A stretch of DNA of 64,000 nucleotides from Lactobacillus helsingborgensis (GCF_000970855.1 NZ_KQ034047.1:92095-156094), one strand, 5' to 3'; positions 32,153-42,888 are shown, counted from the stretch's first letter. Notes: a model not told the origin generated them from the letters alone. Program-made: numbers and translations.

Positions 32153-33754
32153 TTAAAATTGATTTTTAAAATTATGTGGTTGACCAAGTTGAACTACCTC
32201 ATCATAGTATTTTAATTCGTCATAGCGATGAACCACGCTAATAATAGTAGTCAAGGGTAAATACTTTCTTATCATCTGATAAACAAGAATGATCGTTTTC
32301 TCATCCAAATTACTGGTAAATTCATCCAACAACAATATTTGTGGTTTTGAGACAATTGCTCTTAAAAAAAGTATTTTTTGCTTTTCACCACCAGAAATCT
32401 TATTTTTGAAATCTCCCGGAGTTTTGACAGTGAGATCAGCAGCAGACTTAATCAAAGTATCAAGGTTAATTTCTTTAATTAAAGTAAATAACTGTTCTGT
32501 TGTAACTTGTTGTTTTGGATAACAAATATTTTCTATAATCGAACGATTAAATAGCTGAGCACTTTGGGGCAAATACAGTAAAGTTGGTTGACTAACAAAA
32601 GGCAAAATAATTTGTCCTGACTGTGGCTGATAAAAACCCGTCAAAATTTTTAATAGTGTACTTTTACCAGAACCATTTGGTCCTACTAAAGCGGTCAGCT
32701 TATTTTTTGGAAAAACTAACTCTAAGTTGTGAAAAACTTGTTGGTTATTCTGATAAGCATAACTGATTGATTTCAAAGAAATTGCGTTCTTAGTCCCATT
32801 AAGTTTAAAAGGCAGATTAGGAGCAGGTGTTTCTTTTCCATATTCCAATTCAGTTAATCCAGCCCGAATTCTATTTAAAAGCTCCTCAATAGCCAGATAT
32901 TGGGTACCAAAACCGGACAAATTAACAATAGAATATAACAGAACCAAAACTAGTGAAAGTGAAAAGTTTTCTTTTGTTCCAGCCAAAACTTGTCCCAAAA
33001 TCACAATAATACACGACAAAACAACAATTAAGAATTGCTGAAACAAAGAGGCGATATTAGTAATTTTTTGCACATTGGTAAAAGATTTTTGTTCTTCATT
33101 TAAAATGTCAGCCATATTGTGCTCTTCAAAGTTTTTAGAATCACTTGCTAAAATCGTTTCAACGTTACGGTAATAATCGATAATGTACTCATTGACTTTA
33201 GAAGCACTCTTTAGTGAAGCTGCCACGTTACTTCTATTTCGCTTGGCCATCCAAACTGAGACCATCATGTAGCCTAAAAAGAAAAACAAGTATGACATAC
33301 CGACAACCAAATTTTGCAAACTGAGCGTTACTGAATACATAATTAGCATTACTGTCATTTGCACAACAACCGCCAAACTGGTTTGTTCCAATTCGCGACA
33401 GGCAAACGAAACATCTTTAATATAACTTTGAACCATACCAACCGGCTTGTCTGAATAATATCTAAAAGGTTTGTTAACCACAGACTCCCACAAAATTTGT
33501 TTTGAATATTTACGAACAGCCTGAATAAACGAATTATTACAGCTATTAATAATTGGCACCATCATCAGCGAAAGAGCTAATGCGCATACCAATAATATTT
33601 GTAAATCACGGTTCAATTTTGGCTCAAATAATTTAGTAATTAAATATGGTTGGGCAAAATACACGACATAACCAGCAAAAAGAAATGCGCTAAAAAGTGC
33701 AACTTTGACAATTCCAATTCTGGTTATTATTTTTCGTATATATTTCCAAGCCAT
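32153..33754 (-). CDS. ABC exporter, fused membrane and ATPase domains, substrate unknown
   Basis: A 533-residue half-transporter expected to homodimerise. The N-terminal part shows about six membrane helices within residues 15-290. The ATPase has Walker A GPNGSGKST, the Q-loop region YLPQSAQLF, the signature SGGEKQ, Walker B ILLLDEFTSNLD and the switch histidine in SVVHRYDE. There is no N-terminal peptidase or double-glycine protease domain and no adjacent bacteriocin or partner gene, so the substrate cannot be inferred. It lies between hslO and the phosphatase on the same strand. Confidence 0.85.
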   Translation of the reverse strand: MAWKYIRKIITRIGIVKVALFSAFLFAGYVVYFAQPYLITKLFEPKLNRDLQILLVCALALSLMMVPIINSCNNSFIQAVRKYSKQILWESVVNKPFRYYSDKPVGMVQSYIKDVSFACRELEQTSLAVVVQMTVMLIMYSVTLSLQNLVVGMSYLFFFLGYMMVSVWMAKRNRSNVAASLKSASKVNEYIIDYYRNVETILASDSKNFEEHNMADILNEEQKSFTNVQKITNIASLFQQFLIVVLSCIIVILGQVLAGTKENFSLSLVLVLLYSIVNLSGFGTQYLAIEELLNRIRAGLTELEYGKETPAPNLPFKLNGTKNAISLKSISYAYQNNQQVFHNLELVFPKNKLTALVGPNGSGKSTLLKILTGFYQPQSGQIILPFVSQPTLLYLPQSAQLFNRSIIENICYPKQQVTTEQLFTLIKEINLDTLIKSAADLTVKTPGDFKNKISGGEKQKILFLRAIVSKPQILLLDEFTSNLDEKTIILVYQMIRKYLPLTTIISVVHRYDELKYYDEVVQLGQPHNFKNQF

Positions 33755-33809
33755 AATTTACTTTCCCTTTTCACTCAAAAGAAAACAAGATTTATCTGTC
33801 CTTTACCAT

Positions 33810-34682
33810 TTATTTTGCGGACAAAATTGCCTTTAATTCTTCTTCTGAAAATTGATATTTATTACCGCAAAAGTTGCATGTCAACTCAGCACCATGGTCT
33901 TCATTGATCATGGCTTTCAGCTGACTGTCCTTTAAAGTTGCTAAAATATTACCATATTTTTCTTTAGAGCAATCACATTTAAAAGCAATTTCATCTTTTT
34001 CCAAGATTTTACAATCATCCCCCAAAATCATAGCTGCAAGTTTTTCAGGAGTTAAGCCATCTAAAAAGGCGCTCGAAAGAGCAGGTAAATCATTGATACG
34101 ATTGATAGTTTCAGTAATTAAACTATCGGAAGCTCCAGGCAATGCCTGCAACATAAATCCACCGGCTTCACCTATTGTATTATTAGGATTTACAAAAACT
34201 GATAAGCCGACAGCAGACGGAATTTGTTCAGATTTTGTTAAATAATAGGCAATATCTTCAGCGATTTCACCAGATACAATTGGCACTTGTCCTGTATACG
34301 GCTTCTTCAATCCTAAATCCTTAGTAACTTCAAGCCAACCTTTGCCAACAGCTTTTTTCACATCAATATGACCATTCTTCTTTGGGGGTAATGCAATATG
34401 GGGATTCTTAATATAGCCCTTTACCGTTAAATCAGACTTGGCGGTTACAACTGTTGGACCAACAGAACCATCACCCAAAAGTCTGACGGTCAGTTCTTCC
34501 TTGTCAGTCAATTCAGCTCCAGCCAGTAAAATTCCTGCAACTAAGGTTCGTCCGAGCACGGCAGAAGAAGCTGACCATGTATCATGACGAGTTTGTGCTT
34601 CTTGAACCAAGTTCGTAGCTGTAATTGTTAATAAGCGTAAATTTTTAGTTTTATCTATTGCTTTAACTAAATAATCGTTCAT
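33810..34682 (-). CDS. hslO: Redox-regulated chaperone Hsp33
   Basis: Holdase activated by oxidation. The 290-residue protein ends in the zinc redox switch C236-x-C238 and C269-x2-C272, whose cysteines form disulfides and release zinc under oxidative stress. The N-terminal domain contains SSAVLGRTLVAGILLAGAEL, divided across the central helix. It lies 49 bases after ftsH, beyond a terminator, and has AGGAG before its ATG; expression is likely partly by read-through. Confidence 0.95.
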   Translation of the reverse strand: MNDYLVKAIDKTKNLRLLTITATNLVQEAQTRHDTWSASSAVLGRTLVAGILLAGAELTDKEELTVRLLGDGSVGPTVVTAKSDLTVKGYIKNPHIALPPKKNGHIDVKKAVGKGWLEVTKDLGLKKPYTGQVPIVSGEIAEDIAYYLTKSEQIPSAVGLSVFVNPNNTIGEAGGFMLQALPGASDSLITETINRINDLPALSSAFLDGLTPEKLAAMILGDDCKILEKDEIAFKCDCSKEKYGNILATLKDSQLKAMINEDHGAELTCNFCGNKYQFSEEELKAILSAK

Positions 34683-34692
34683 TTCATTCTCC

Positions 34693-34724
34693 TAAAAAAA
34701 TAGAGCCTGAAGTAGGCTCTATTA
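34693..34724 (-). terminator. Terminator between ftsH and hslO
   Basis: AATAGAGCCT (34,699-34,708) pairs perfectly with AGGCTCTATT (34,714-34,723) over a five-base loop, with seven T residues on the minus strand. It lies a few bases after the ftsH stop and just ahead of the hslO ribosome binding site. Confidence 0.9.
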
Positions 34725-34730
34725 ATTTTA

Positions 34731-36992
34731 TCAGTCTTGTGAGTGATCATCTTCACCTTGTGAATGATCCTCGTTATTTTCAGAATTGTGCTCTTGCCCT
34801 AAATCCTTATTTTCAGGTTCAAGTTGCTTTTCAGCAGAAGTTTTTTCTTCAGTAGTAAGATCCGTTTCCTTTGGAAATTCAGCTCTTTCTGGATTTTCAG
34901 GATTGGTTTCTTCCGCTTCTTCATTTTTTTGTTTAGGTGATTCTAATGAAGTATCTCTTTCTTTTTGAGCCTCATCTGAATTAATTATGTTCTTTTTCTG
35001 AGATTGACTTTCTTTCTTTTCTGCAGCAGCTTTAGCTTCTTCATAAGTGGAAGCCTTAGATTCGCTTGGATATTCCTGCTCTGTTTTTTCAGGCATTTTG
35101 CCAGTAGTATAAAGAGACATAATCTGCTTTTCATCTAAAGTTTCATATTTCAGTAAAGCTTCGGCAATAATCCGGTGTTTTTCCCGATTATTTTTAACTA
35201 TTTCAACTGCTTTAGCATGGGCCTCATCAAGTAACTTCTTAACTGCCTCGTCAATCTTAGCAGAAGTAGCTTCACTATATGGCTTAAAGCCGTAAGGATT
35301 GGTTTCGCCTTCTTTTTCAAGTTCAACCATTCCCAATGAATCCGTCATACCATAGTTAACAACCATACTATGAGCAATCTGTGTAGCTTGTTCAAAGTCG
35401 TTAGACGCTCCGGTAGATTGGTCACCTACTACAACTTCTTCTCCTGCACGTCCTCCCATTAGACCAACAATTTGTTCCATCAACTGTTTCTTAGTTAGCA
35501 AGAACTGGTCATCTTTTGGCAGCATCAAGTTATAACCACCTGTTCTGCCATGAGGTACGATCGTAACTTTGCGCACTGTTCGAGAATCACTTAGAACTAA
35601 ACCACAAATAGAGTGACCGGCTTCGTGAAAGGCTACTCTACGTCTTTCTTTTTGAGAAATTAAGCTATTTCTCTTTGCAGGACCAGCAATTACACGATCT
35701 TCAGCTTCATCCAAGTCAGACGCAGTAATATCATTACCGTTTCTTCTAGCAGCAAGAAGTGCCGCTTCATTAAGTAAATTGGCCAAATCTGCCCCAACAA
35801 ACCCAGGGGTCTGTCTTGCAATTTCTTTTAAATCGACATCATCAGCTAAAGGCATGTTTTTGGCATGAACACGTAAAATTGCTTCACGGCCGCGGACATC
35901 TGGGGTACCTACTAAAACTTTACGGTCAAAACGACCAGGACGAAGAAGTGCCGGATCCAAAACATCAGAGCGGTTAGTAGCGGCAATAACAATAACACCT
36001 TCATTACCTTCGAAACCATCCATCTCTACCAGTAATTGGTTTAAAGTTTGCTCACGCTCATCGTTGCCGCCACCGCTGGCATTACCACCACGTCTTCTAC
36101 CGATAGCATCAATTTCGTCAATGAAGATAATGCTGGGTGCATTCTTTTTAGCATTAGTAAACAAGTCACGTACACGACTGGCACCAACACCAACAAACAT
36201 TTCCACGAAATCAGAACCTGAAATTGAGAAAAATGGTACGTTTGCTTCACCCGCTACAGCACGAGCTAGTAAAGTTTTACCAGTACCCGGAGGACCTTCA
36301 AGCAAAACGCCGGAAGGAATTTTAGCACCCAATTTAGTAAATTTAGCCGGATTCTTTAAAAATTCAACGACTTCAACTAATTCCTGCTTTTCTTCTTCTT
36401 CTCCGGCTACATCAGAGAACCGTACCTTGTTTTTCTTAGGATCTTCGGGCTTCACATGTGACCGACCGAAGTTCATAATGCCGCCGTTACCACCACGTCC
36501 ACCACTACTTTGGCTGAACATCATCCATATCATAACGATAAAGAGGATGGTTGGCACAAACATCACAAGTGTAGAAATCCAGTTACCTGATTGCGACTCA
36601 CCTTGAGTAGTCATCTTAGCGTCATTTTTCTGCGCTAAGTCCTGAACCTTGGACACACTTGAATCATTTTGTAACATCGTGGTTGAAAAGCGAGTAACTT
36701 TTGAACCTGAACTACCGTTAAAAAAGTCAAATGTATTTTTTGACTGTGCTTTACTTTCTTGTGCTTCCTTATAAGTTCCTGAAACGCTGTATACGCCATT
36801 AGCAGGCTGAACATTAAAGTTTTTAACTTTTCCGTCGCGCAAATCTTTGACAAATTCGGAGTAGCTAATATTTTCATTGCTGCCTGAATTATCTGATCCG
36901 CCAACTGCCCAGTTAATTGCTCCTATTAATAAAAGGAAAACAAGTATATAGAACAAGCCGTTTGAAAACAGCCGATTCCGGTTATTTTTCAT
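34731..36992 (-). CDS. ftsH: ATP-dependent zinc metalloprotease FtsH
   Basis: Membrane AAA protease for quality control of membrane and regulatory proteins. The 753-residue product has two membrane segments (about 11-30 and 140-160) flanking an extracellular domain, Walker A GPPGTGKT at 233-240, the pore loop region [12 protein letters not shown], the arginine-finger region RPGRFDR, and HEAGH at 456-460. After about residue 640 there is a tail of over 110 residues rich in E, K, S and Q, unusually long. The ATG at 36,992 follows GGAGG by six bases; a frame start five codons earlier precedes this site. Confidence 0.97.
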   Translation of the reverse strand: MKNNRNRLFSNGLFYILVFLLLIGAINWAVGGSDNSGSNENISYSEFVKDLRDGKVKNFNVQPANGVYSVSGTYKEAQESKAQSKNTFDFFNGSSGSKVTRFSTTMLQNDSSVSKVQDLAQKNDAKMTTQGESQSGNWISTLVMFVPTILFIVMIWMMFSQSSGGRGGNGGIMNFGRSHVKPEDPKKNKVRFSDVAGEEEEKQELVEVVEFLKNPAKFTKLGAKIPSGVLLEGPPGTGKTLLARAVAGEANVPFFSISGSDFVEMFVGVGASRVRDLFTNAKKNAPSIIFIDEIDAIGRRRGGNASGGGNDEREQTLNQLLVEMDGFEGNEGVIVIAATNRSDVLDPALLRPGRFDRKVLVGTPDVRGREAILRVHAKNMPLADDVDLKEIARQTPGFVGADLANLLNEAALLAARRNGNDITASDLDEAEDRVIAGPAKRNSLISQKERRRVAFHEAGHSICGLVLSDSRTVRKVTIVPHGRTGGYNLMLPKDDQFLLTKKQLMEQIVGLMGGRAGEEVVVGDQSTGASNDFEQATQIAHSMVVNYGMTDSLGMVELEKEGETNPYGFKPYSEATSAKIDEAVKKLLDEAHAKAVEIVKNNREKHRIIAEALLKYETLDEKQIMSLYTTGKMPEKTEQEYPSESKASTYEEAKAAAEKKESQSQKKNIINSDEAQKERDTSLESPKQKNEEAEETNPENPERAEFPKETDLTTEEKTSAEKQLEPENKDLGQEHNSENNEDHSQGEDDHSQD

Positions 36993-37078
36993 AAAAAACC
37001 TCCGCAAAGTTTCTAGAGATATACGAATAAAAGTTTATCACAAATTCTATTTATGCTCTAATATTTTAAAATTTCTTA

Positions 37079-38335
37079 TTAATTGTCCTCATACAAAAAA
37101 TAACATTTTTGTTTAGCAGCAATTTTTTGGTAACAGTATGTTTGTTCTACGAAAAAAACATTGTTATTATCATATATCGTTAAGCAATAAGGACGCAATA
37201 TATTAGGGATGCCACTTTCAGCAAATTTTTTCTTGCTTTTAACATGGTCGCCGTTTTTTAATAATAACTTTGTTCCGGTTTTAATGGATCCAACACTAAA
37301 ATTCGCGCTTGCTGGCGCAAAAAATTTGCCTATTAAACGATGCGATAAATGTTCTGTTAATGAAAGGAAAAAATGCCGCTGACCAAAAGCGAATTCATGA
37401 TCTAAATAGACTTTTTTGGGGGTCGGTAATGCAGGTAAATCTTTGAATAAATAAAAGTAATCCTGATAGCTGAGTAAAGTATAATTAGCTAAATATTTAT
37501 TTACCCGCTGGTGCCATGTCTCCCAAATAAAATTCTGCCAAAAGGCTGCTTGTTCGCCTTGCGTTAATTCTTTAAGTTCATCTTTTCTTAAGCGGTACAC
37601 GAAACCTAAATACTTTTCAGGTCGCTTAATTCGTGCAAAATTTTGACTTGCTAATTCTGTCAACAAACTAACTTGCTCGTTAAACCTAATAGCATTCTCA
37701 GTAATTTGAGGATTTTCTTGTTTTAATAACGGAACCACGTGATGTCGTAGCCTGTTACGTAACGTATCATCATCATTATTTGTTTGATCAATGACATACT
37801 GTATTCCCTTTTTTTGATCGTATAAAAGCAAATCAGCTTTTTTCTGTGTCAAAAGTGGTCTAAGTAATGTAAAACCATTTACTGAACTAATCGCATGCAA
37901 ACTATTCATTTCACCAGGATTTCCTGAGCGAATAAATTTCAGCAGAATGTTTTCTAATAAATCATCCACATGGTGAGCAGTCAGTAAATAATCACCGTGA
38001 TTTTCTTGCAGCACTTGCACTAAAAAATGGTAACGATATTTTCGCGCTGCGGCTTCGAAGCCAACATTAGGGTGTTCTTTTGGCGGCCAATACCCATTTA
38101 CTACCTTGATATCCTTACCTTGGCAATACTTAGCAATCACGTTTTCTTCTTTAAAAGAATCAGATCTTAATTTGTGATCCAAATGAGCCGCTATCAACTT
38201 AAATTGATAGCGGCTTTTTAGTTCATATAGTAAATTGAGTAGCGCCAAGGAATCAGGTCCACCACTAACTGCAACAACTAAAGTTTTACCAGTTAGTGGT
38301 AAAGCGTGCTTTTTAAAAAAATTATCTATCTGCAT
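37079..38335 (-). CDS. tilS: tRNA(Ile)-lysidine synthetase
   Basis: Converts C34 of the AUA-reading tRNA-Ile to lysidine using ATP and lysine. The 418-residue protein has the PP-loop SGGPDS at 24-29, AAHLDHKLR and the GFEAAARKYRYHFL and AHHVDDLLENILLKF motifs of the catalytic domain; the C-terminal part is more variable. Start overlaps the S1-domain gene by 14 bases. Order tilS-ftsH is common in Firmicutes, where hpt often lies between; hpt is missing here. Confidence 0.95.
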   Translation of the reverse strand: MQIDNFFKKHALPLTGKTLVVAVSGGPDSLALLNLLYELKSRYQFKLIAAHLDHKLRSDSFKEENVIAKYCQGKDIKVVNGYWPPKEHPNVGFEAAARKYRYHFLVQVLQENHGDYLLTAHHVDDLLENILLKFIRSGNPGEMNSLHAISSVNGFTLLRPLLTQKKADLLLYDQKKGIQYVIDQTNNDDDTLRNRLRHHVVPLLKQENPQITENAIRFNEQVSLLTELASQNFARIKRPEKYLGFVYRLRKDELKELTQGEQAAFWQNFIWETWHQRVNKYLANYTLLSYQDYFYLFKDLPALPTPKKVYLDHEFAFGQRHFFLSLTEHLSHRLIGKFFAPASANFSVGSIKTGTKLLLKNGDHVKSKKKFAESGIPNILRPYCLTIYDNNNVFFVEQTYCYQKIAAKQKCYFLYEDN

Positions 38336-38690
38336 AACTAATCAATTCATGTTCTAAATTCTTAATTTCGCTCCTAGCATTTTTAATGGTTTGAGATAGA
38401 ACCGAATCAAAATCTGCATTTTTTGTGTCAGAAAAAGGGTTAGTATGATCAATTATCTCTGGATCATTAACCCGCTTTTTTGAGAGAGCTATTTTACCTT
38501 TATAGTTATGGATAATTACCACTCTAATTTGCTCACCAATATTAAAATTATTTTTTTCGCGCAACCAATCATTACCAAAATCACTATGGTGAATCAATCC
38601 AGAAACGTGATGTGGAAGCGTAACAAAAATGCCTAAATCACTAATATTATTAATAGTTCCTGTAAGTCTTTGACCAACTTGGTATTTCAT
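38322..38690 (-). CDS. S1 RNA-binding domain protein (YabR-like)
   Basis: A 122-residue protein with one S1 domain over about residues 1-72 (VGQRLTGTINNISDLGIFVTL, then GLIHHSDF) and a charged, probably helical C-terminus. Its position between divIC and tilS matches yabR of Bacillus. Role is not established; presumably an RNA- or ribosome-associated factor. Its ATG overlaps the divIC stop by one base. Confidence 0.88.
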   Translation of the reverse strand: MKYQVGQRLTGTINNISDLGIFVTLPHHVSGLIHHSDFGNDWLREKNNFNIGEQIRVVIIHNYKGKIALSKKRVNDPEIIDHTNPFSDTKNADFDSVLSQTIKNARSEIKNLEHELISYADR

Positions 38691-39064
38691 TAATTATTAT
38701 TTTTTCCTTCAGGTAAATTGTAAATTGTTTCGTTAGGTTTAGAATAAAGAAATTTAAAACGGACTAACTTGGCCACGTAATCAGGATCCTTTAAATCATT
38801 TTTCTTAGCAATCAGTGTTTGCTTTTGATTATTTATTTTTTTAAGAGTTTTTTTCGAAGCTTCTACTTGCCCGTTAATACGGTCAGTTTGTGCGTGGGTG
38901 ACACCGATTTGCACGCCTAAAAAGGCAAAAATCACCACAAAAGCTGCAATTATCCGATTACGCCGCACACGGTGTACTTCTTTTTCTCTTTTTTCCTGTT
39001 TCCGTCTTAGTCGTGCTATTTGTTCTTCCGGGCTAAGTGAATTATATATACGTGGACCGTTCAT
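38690..39064 (-). CDS. divIC: Septum formation initiator DivIC
   Basis: Bitopic division protein of the FtsL-DivIC-DivIB complex. The 124-residue product has a basic cytosolic N-terminus (RRKQEKREKEVHRVRRNR), one membrane helix around residues 40-58 and an extracellular coiled coil (GQVEASKKTLKKINNQKQTL) ending in the short conserved region KLVRFKFLYSKPNETIY. The ATG at 39,064 follows GAGG by eight bases. Position between the S4-domain gene and the S1-domain gene is as in Bacillus. Confidence 0.9.
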   Translation of the reverse strand: MNGPRIYNSLSPEEQIARLRRKQEKREKEVHRVRRNRIIAAFVVIFAFLGVQIGVTHAQTDRINGQVEASKKTLKKINNQKQTLIAKKNDLKDPDYVAKLVRFKFLYSKPNETIYNLPEGKNNN

Positions 39065-39140
39065 AATTTCGACCTCTATTACCAAAACAATACTATTTTA
39101 ATTATAGCAAGACCACCTAAAAATGTCATTAAAGAAAAGA

Positions 39141-39383
39141 CTAATTTTGCAATTCGTATAGTTCACTGGCTTCGGCTTTTTTGGTTGTTTCTTTAATAGC
39201 ACAAACCTTAGCTTTAACTTGTTTTGACCCATAACCTACTTCAATGATGTCTCCAATCTTGACGTCATAACTGGATTTGACTACGTGGTCATTCACTTTA
39301 ATTCGACCTTGATCCGCCATTTCCTTAGCCACCGGGCGTCTTTTAACCAAGCGGGATACTTTTAAAAATTTATCAATTCTCAT
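39141..39383 (-). CDS. S4-domain protein RqcP (Hsp15-like)
   Basis: An 80-residue S4 RNA-binding protein, MRIDKFLKVSRLVKRRPVAKEM, matching YabO/RqcP. In Bacillus this factor binds obstructed 50S-peptidyl-tRNA complexes and supports alanine tailing by RqcH in ribosome quality control. Lies 9 bases after mfd. rqcH itself is not in the window. Confidence 0.9.
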   Translation of the reverse strand: MRIDKFLKVSRLVKRRPVAKEMADQGRIKVNDHVVKSSYDVKIGDIIEVGYGSKQVKAKVCAIKETTKKAEASELYELQN

Positions 39384-39392
39384 ATTTTCTCC

Positions 39393-42300
39393 TTATCTTT
39401 GAATAATATCACTTGCTGCAGTCATAAAAGTAATTAAATTATTGAATAGTTGCCGGTTATTTATATTAGTAGGCAATTCCAGCAACACAACCATTCTCTT
39501 AGATGGAGTCAAGTTGATTTTAGCTTTAAACGAAACATGTTCCAGTGCTTTAAAAATATTTGGTCCTTTTAGTTCATCAGAAGCTGCTCTTGCAAATTCG
39601 ATTTTTATCTGATTGGCACTTATTTTGGTAATATTGCGTACTTGGGCCAAATCAGCCTCGGATTTTAATGCGGAAATTGCCAATAAATTTTCAACCGGTT
39701 TTGGATAATTTCCAAAACGATCAATCAATTCATCCTGAATTTGCACTATGTCAGCAGCACTTGCGGATTTTATCTTCTTATAAAATTCAATTTTTTCCTC
39801 TTGGTCACCAATATAATTATCTGGAATATATGCTTCAAGACCCAAATCAATTTCAGTATTGCTCTTTTTGACTTTCTTCTTAGTCTTACGATTTTTAATA
39901 GCATCAGCCAGCATTTGAGAATATAGATCGTAACCAACACTATCAATGAAGCCGTGTTGCTGTGATCCTAACATATTGCCGGCACCGCGGATAGCTAAAT
40001 CTCGCATCGCTATTTTAAAGCCGGAACCCAGTTCAGTAAAATCACGTATTGCGTCTAAACGCTTTTCACCAATTTCTGTTAGCACCTTGTTAGGTTGATA
40101 TAAGAAATAAGCATAAGCTAAACGGGCGCTGCGACCAATCCGACCACGCAATTGGTAAAGTTGACTCAAGCCATAATGATCAGCATTCTCAACAATCATA
40201 GTATTAACGTTGGGCATATCAATACCTGTTTCAATTATGGTGGTAGTGACTAAAATATCAAATTCACGGTTTAAGAAACGATATAAAATATCTTCCATCA
40301 AGTTCTTACTCATCCGACCATGCACACTGACAATTCTTGCCGTAGGAATTAAGTTTTCTAGTTCAGTAACCACATCATCAATATCCCCCACACGATTATG
40401 CAGGTAAAACACCTGACCGCCGCGTTCCATCTCCCGCAAGCAGGCATCTTTAACCACACTTGGGATTTGCTCCATTACATAAGTTTGAATGGGGTACCTA
40501 TTAGAAGGGGGCGTCTCCATAACTGAAAGGTCGCGCACACCAACCATAGACATGTGCAAAGTCCGCGGAATAGGCGTAGCGGTCAATGTAAGAACATCAA
40601 TATTAGCTTTTAATTCCTTTAGCCTTTCTTTATGCTTCACCCCAAATCGTTGCTCCTCGTCAACTATCAGCAAGCCCAAGTCTTTGAATTGCACATCTTT
40701 TGACAATAACCTGTGTGTGCCAACTACTAAGTCAATTTTACCCGTCTTTAAACCTGCAGTAATTTTTTTAGCTTCAGCTGGAGTTTGAAAACGGGACAAG
40801 ACAGCATAGTTAACAGGAAAATTCTTAAAACGGTCCTGAATGGTTTCATAATGTTGTTGCGCCAAAATAGTAGTAGGCACCAAAAATGCTACTTGTTTAT
40901 TATCTTCAATAGCTTTAAAAGCTGCCCTGAGCGCTACTTCGGTCTTGCCAAAACCCACATCCCCTACTAGTAAACGGTCCATGGGTTTATCTTGCTCCAT
41001 ATCATGTTTTATTTCTTTAATTGACCGCAACTGATCCGGCGTTTCCACATAAGGAAAAGCATCCTCAAATTGGCGCTGTAAATCATCATCTTTTGAAAAG
41101 GCAAACCCTTTTTCCGATTCTCTTTTAGCATAAAGATCAATTAATTCATCGGCAATATCTTCAACTTTCGACTGTACACGACTTTTAGTCTTAGCCCATT
41201 CACTGCCGCCGAGTTTGTTGACGTGTGGTCTTTTACCTTCTGAAGCGACATATTTTTGCACCAACTTCAACTGGTCAGCCGGAACAAATAATTGATCGCC
41301 ATGCTGATAGGTAATGGTAATGTAGTCGCGTTTGACCCCGTTATTTTCTAAAGTCTTGATCCCTTCAAAGCGACCAATACCATGATTAACATGAACAACG
41401 TAATCTCCCGGTTTTAGTTCCGTATAACTACGCAATCTTTGCGCATTTTCTAAAGTTCTAATTCTGCGATTGTGATGAGTTACTTTATTAAAAAGCTCGT
41501 GTTCAGTTAAATAAACTAAATTATTATTAGGTAAGGTAAAACCACTAGTAAAAAAGCCCACTGTAATTTGGGTCTGTTTTTCACTTAAATCGCCAGGGTT
41601 TACTATTGGAACATCCATACCAAATTCAGCCATTGTTTGACTGATTTGCTTAGCTCTTTTATTATTGTCAGCTTGCAAAATAACGGTCTGACCCTTTTTT
41701 TGAAATGATTCGATTTCAGACTTAATCAGGGGCATTTGACTGAAGAACTGTTCGGGTTCTCTAGTTTGCCAGTCAAACAACTGACCCAGTTTTATTCTAC
41801 CGATACTGCGTTGAAATAATGAAAAGTAGATATGATTATGCTCATCTTTGCCCCAGACCTTGTGAAAATCGCTCCTCAAACTCTGTCCGGGAATCATCGC
41901 ACCAGTCTTTAACTCATCATCAATAAAGCCCTGATTCTGCTGATCCACCGTCTTAACGGCTTGATTTATTAATGGCCAATCGTCTAACATTACCAAACCA
42001 GTATTTGATAAGTAGTCAAGTAAACTGCGCGGCTTGTCAATTAAAAAATCAACTAAAAAAGCGTAATTTTGGGGCAAAAAGCCATTATCTAACTCAGCTA
42101 AAGCGTCAGCAAAATGCTCACTGACATTTTTTTCAGGTGCAGGAGCATCTGCCACTGCTTTTCTGATCATCTTAGCAGCGCGCTCAAAGTCGCTTTTAGT
42201 AAAAACACGGTCCTGAGCTGCAGATACAAATAAGTGATCAATTTGCTTTTGGCTTCTTTGACTGGCAAGATCAAATTCCTTGATAGTGTCAATTTCATCA

Positions 42301-42887
42301 CCAAAGAATTCTATTCTCACGGGACTTTCACGATCAAGAGGATAAATATCCAAAATATCTCCTCGTAATGCGAATTCACCCGGCTTCGCAACCAAATTTT
42401 CTCGCCGAAAACCCGCTTGAACTAACCAACTTGTTAATTCAGATAAATCGAATTCTTTTCCCGACTTAAATTCACGTCTTGCTGCTTGGTAGTCTGTTGG
42501 AGCAGATAATTTATATTGCAAAGCTTGGGGAGTAACGACCACCACGCCCTTTTCTGCACTCAGCAAAAAATTTAAAGCCTGAATACGGCTGCTCAACTCA
42601 TCTGGTGAGGTAACAGCAGTTTGGGTCGCAATTGTAGCATCAACTGGAAAAATCTGCACGCTTTCTTCAGGCAAAAGCTGGACTAATTCACTATAGATTT
42701 TCTGAGCCTTATTCTCGTTTTCTTCCAGTAAAATTATCGGTCTTGCCAGTGTCATTACAATCTGGCACAAGAGCATGTCAAAAGCACCGGCATTAGCACC
42801 GGTGATTAGTGAATTTTTAACTGTAGTCGTTCTATTAATAAAATCTGTCAGATCATGATCTTTGGCTATTATTTCTGTTAAACGCAT
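39393..42887 (-). CDS. mfd: Transcription-repair coupling factor
   Basis: Removes stalled RNA polymerase and recruits UvrA. The 1,164-residue protein has the UvrB-like N-terminal region, the polymerase-interacting domain (ELKPGDYVVHVNHGIGRFEG), the RecG-like helicase with Walker A LVGDVGFGKTEVALRA, the DEEQRFG box and the RGRIGRS motif, then the C-terminal TRCF domain. It starts one base after pth, as in many Firmicutes. Confidence 0.97.
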   Translation of the reverse strand: MRLTEIIAKDHDLTDFINRTTTVKNSLITGANAGAFDMLLCQIVMTLARPIILLEENENKAQKIYSELVQLLPEESVQIFPVDATIATQTAVTSPDELSSRIQALNFLLSAEKGVVVVTPQALQYKLSAPTDYQAARREFKSGKEFDLSELTSWLVQAGFRRENLVAKPGEFALRGDILDIYPLDRESPVRIEFFGDEIDTIKEFDLASQRSQKQIDHLFVSAAQDRVFTKSDFERAAKMIRKAVADAPAPEKNVSEHFADALAELDNGFLPQNYAFLVDFLIDKPRSLLDYLSNTGLVMLDDWPLINQAVKTVDQQNQGFIDDELKTGAMIPGQSLRSDFHKVWGKDEHNHIYFSLFQRSIGRIKLGQLFDWQTREPEQFFSQMPLIKSEIESFQKKGQTVILQADNNKRAKQISQTMAEFGMDVPIVNPGDLSEKQTQITVGFFTSGFTLPNNNLVYLTEHELFNKVTHHNRRIRTLENAQRLRSYTELKPGDYVVHVNHGIGRFEGIKTLENNGVKRDYITITYQHGDQLFVPADQLKLVQKYVASEGKRPHVNKLGGSEWAKTKSRVQSKVEDIADELIDLYAKRESEKGFAFSKDDDLQRQFEDAFPYVETPDQLRSIKEIKHDMEQDKPMDRLLVGDVGFGKTEVALRAAFKAIEDNKQVAFLVPTTILAQQHYETIQDRFKNFPVNYAVLSRFQTPAEAKKITAGLKTGKIDLVVGTHRLLSKDVQFKDLGLLIVDEEQRFGVKHKERLKELKANIDVLTLTATPIPRTLHMSMVGVRDLSVMETPPSNRYPIQTYVMEQIPSVVKDACLREMERGGQVFYLHNRVGDIDDVVTELENLIPTARIVSVHGRMSKNLMEDILYRFLNREFDILVTTTIIETGIDMPNVNTMIVENADHYGLSQLYQLRGRIGRSARLAYAYFLYQPNKVLTEIGEKRLDAIRDFTELGSGFKIAMRDLAIRGAGNMLGSQQHGFIDSVGYDLYSQMLADAIKNRKTKKKVKKSNTEIDLGLEAYIPDNYIGDQEEKIEFYKKIKSASAADIVQIQDELIDRFGNYPKPVENLLAISALKSEADLAQVRNITKISANQIKIEFARAASDELKGPNIFKALEHVSFKAKINLTPSKRMVVLLELPTNINNRQLFNNLITFMTAASDIIQR

Positions 42888-42888
42888 T

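Noticed and set aside
36993..37007. Upstream start for ftsH giving five extra residues
   Set aside because: It precedes the GGAGG that serves the ATG at 36,992.
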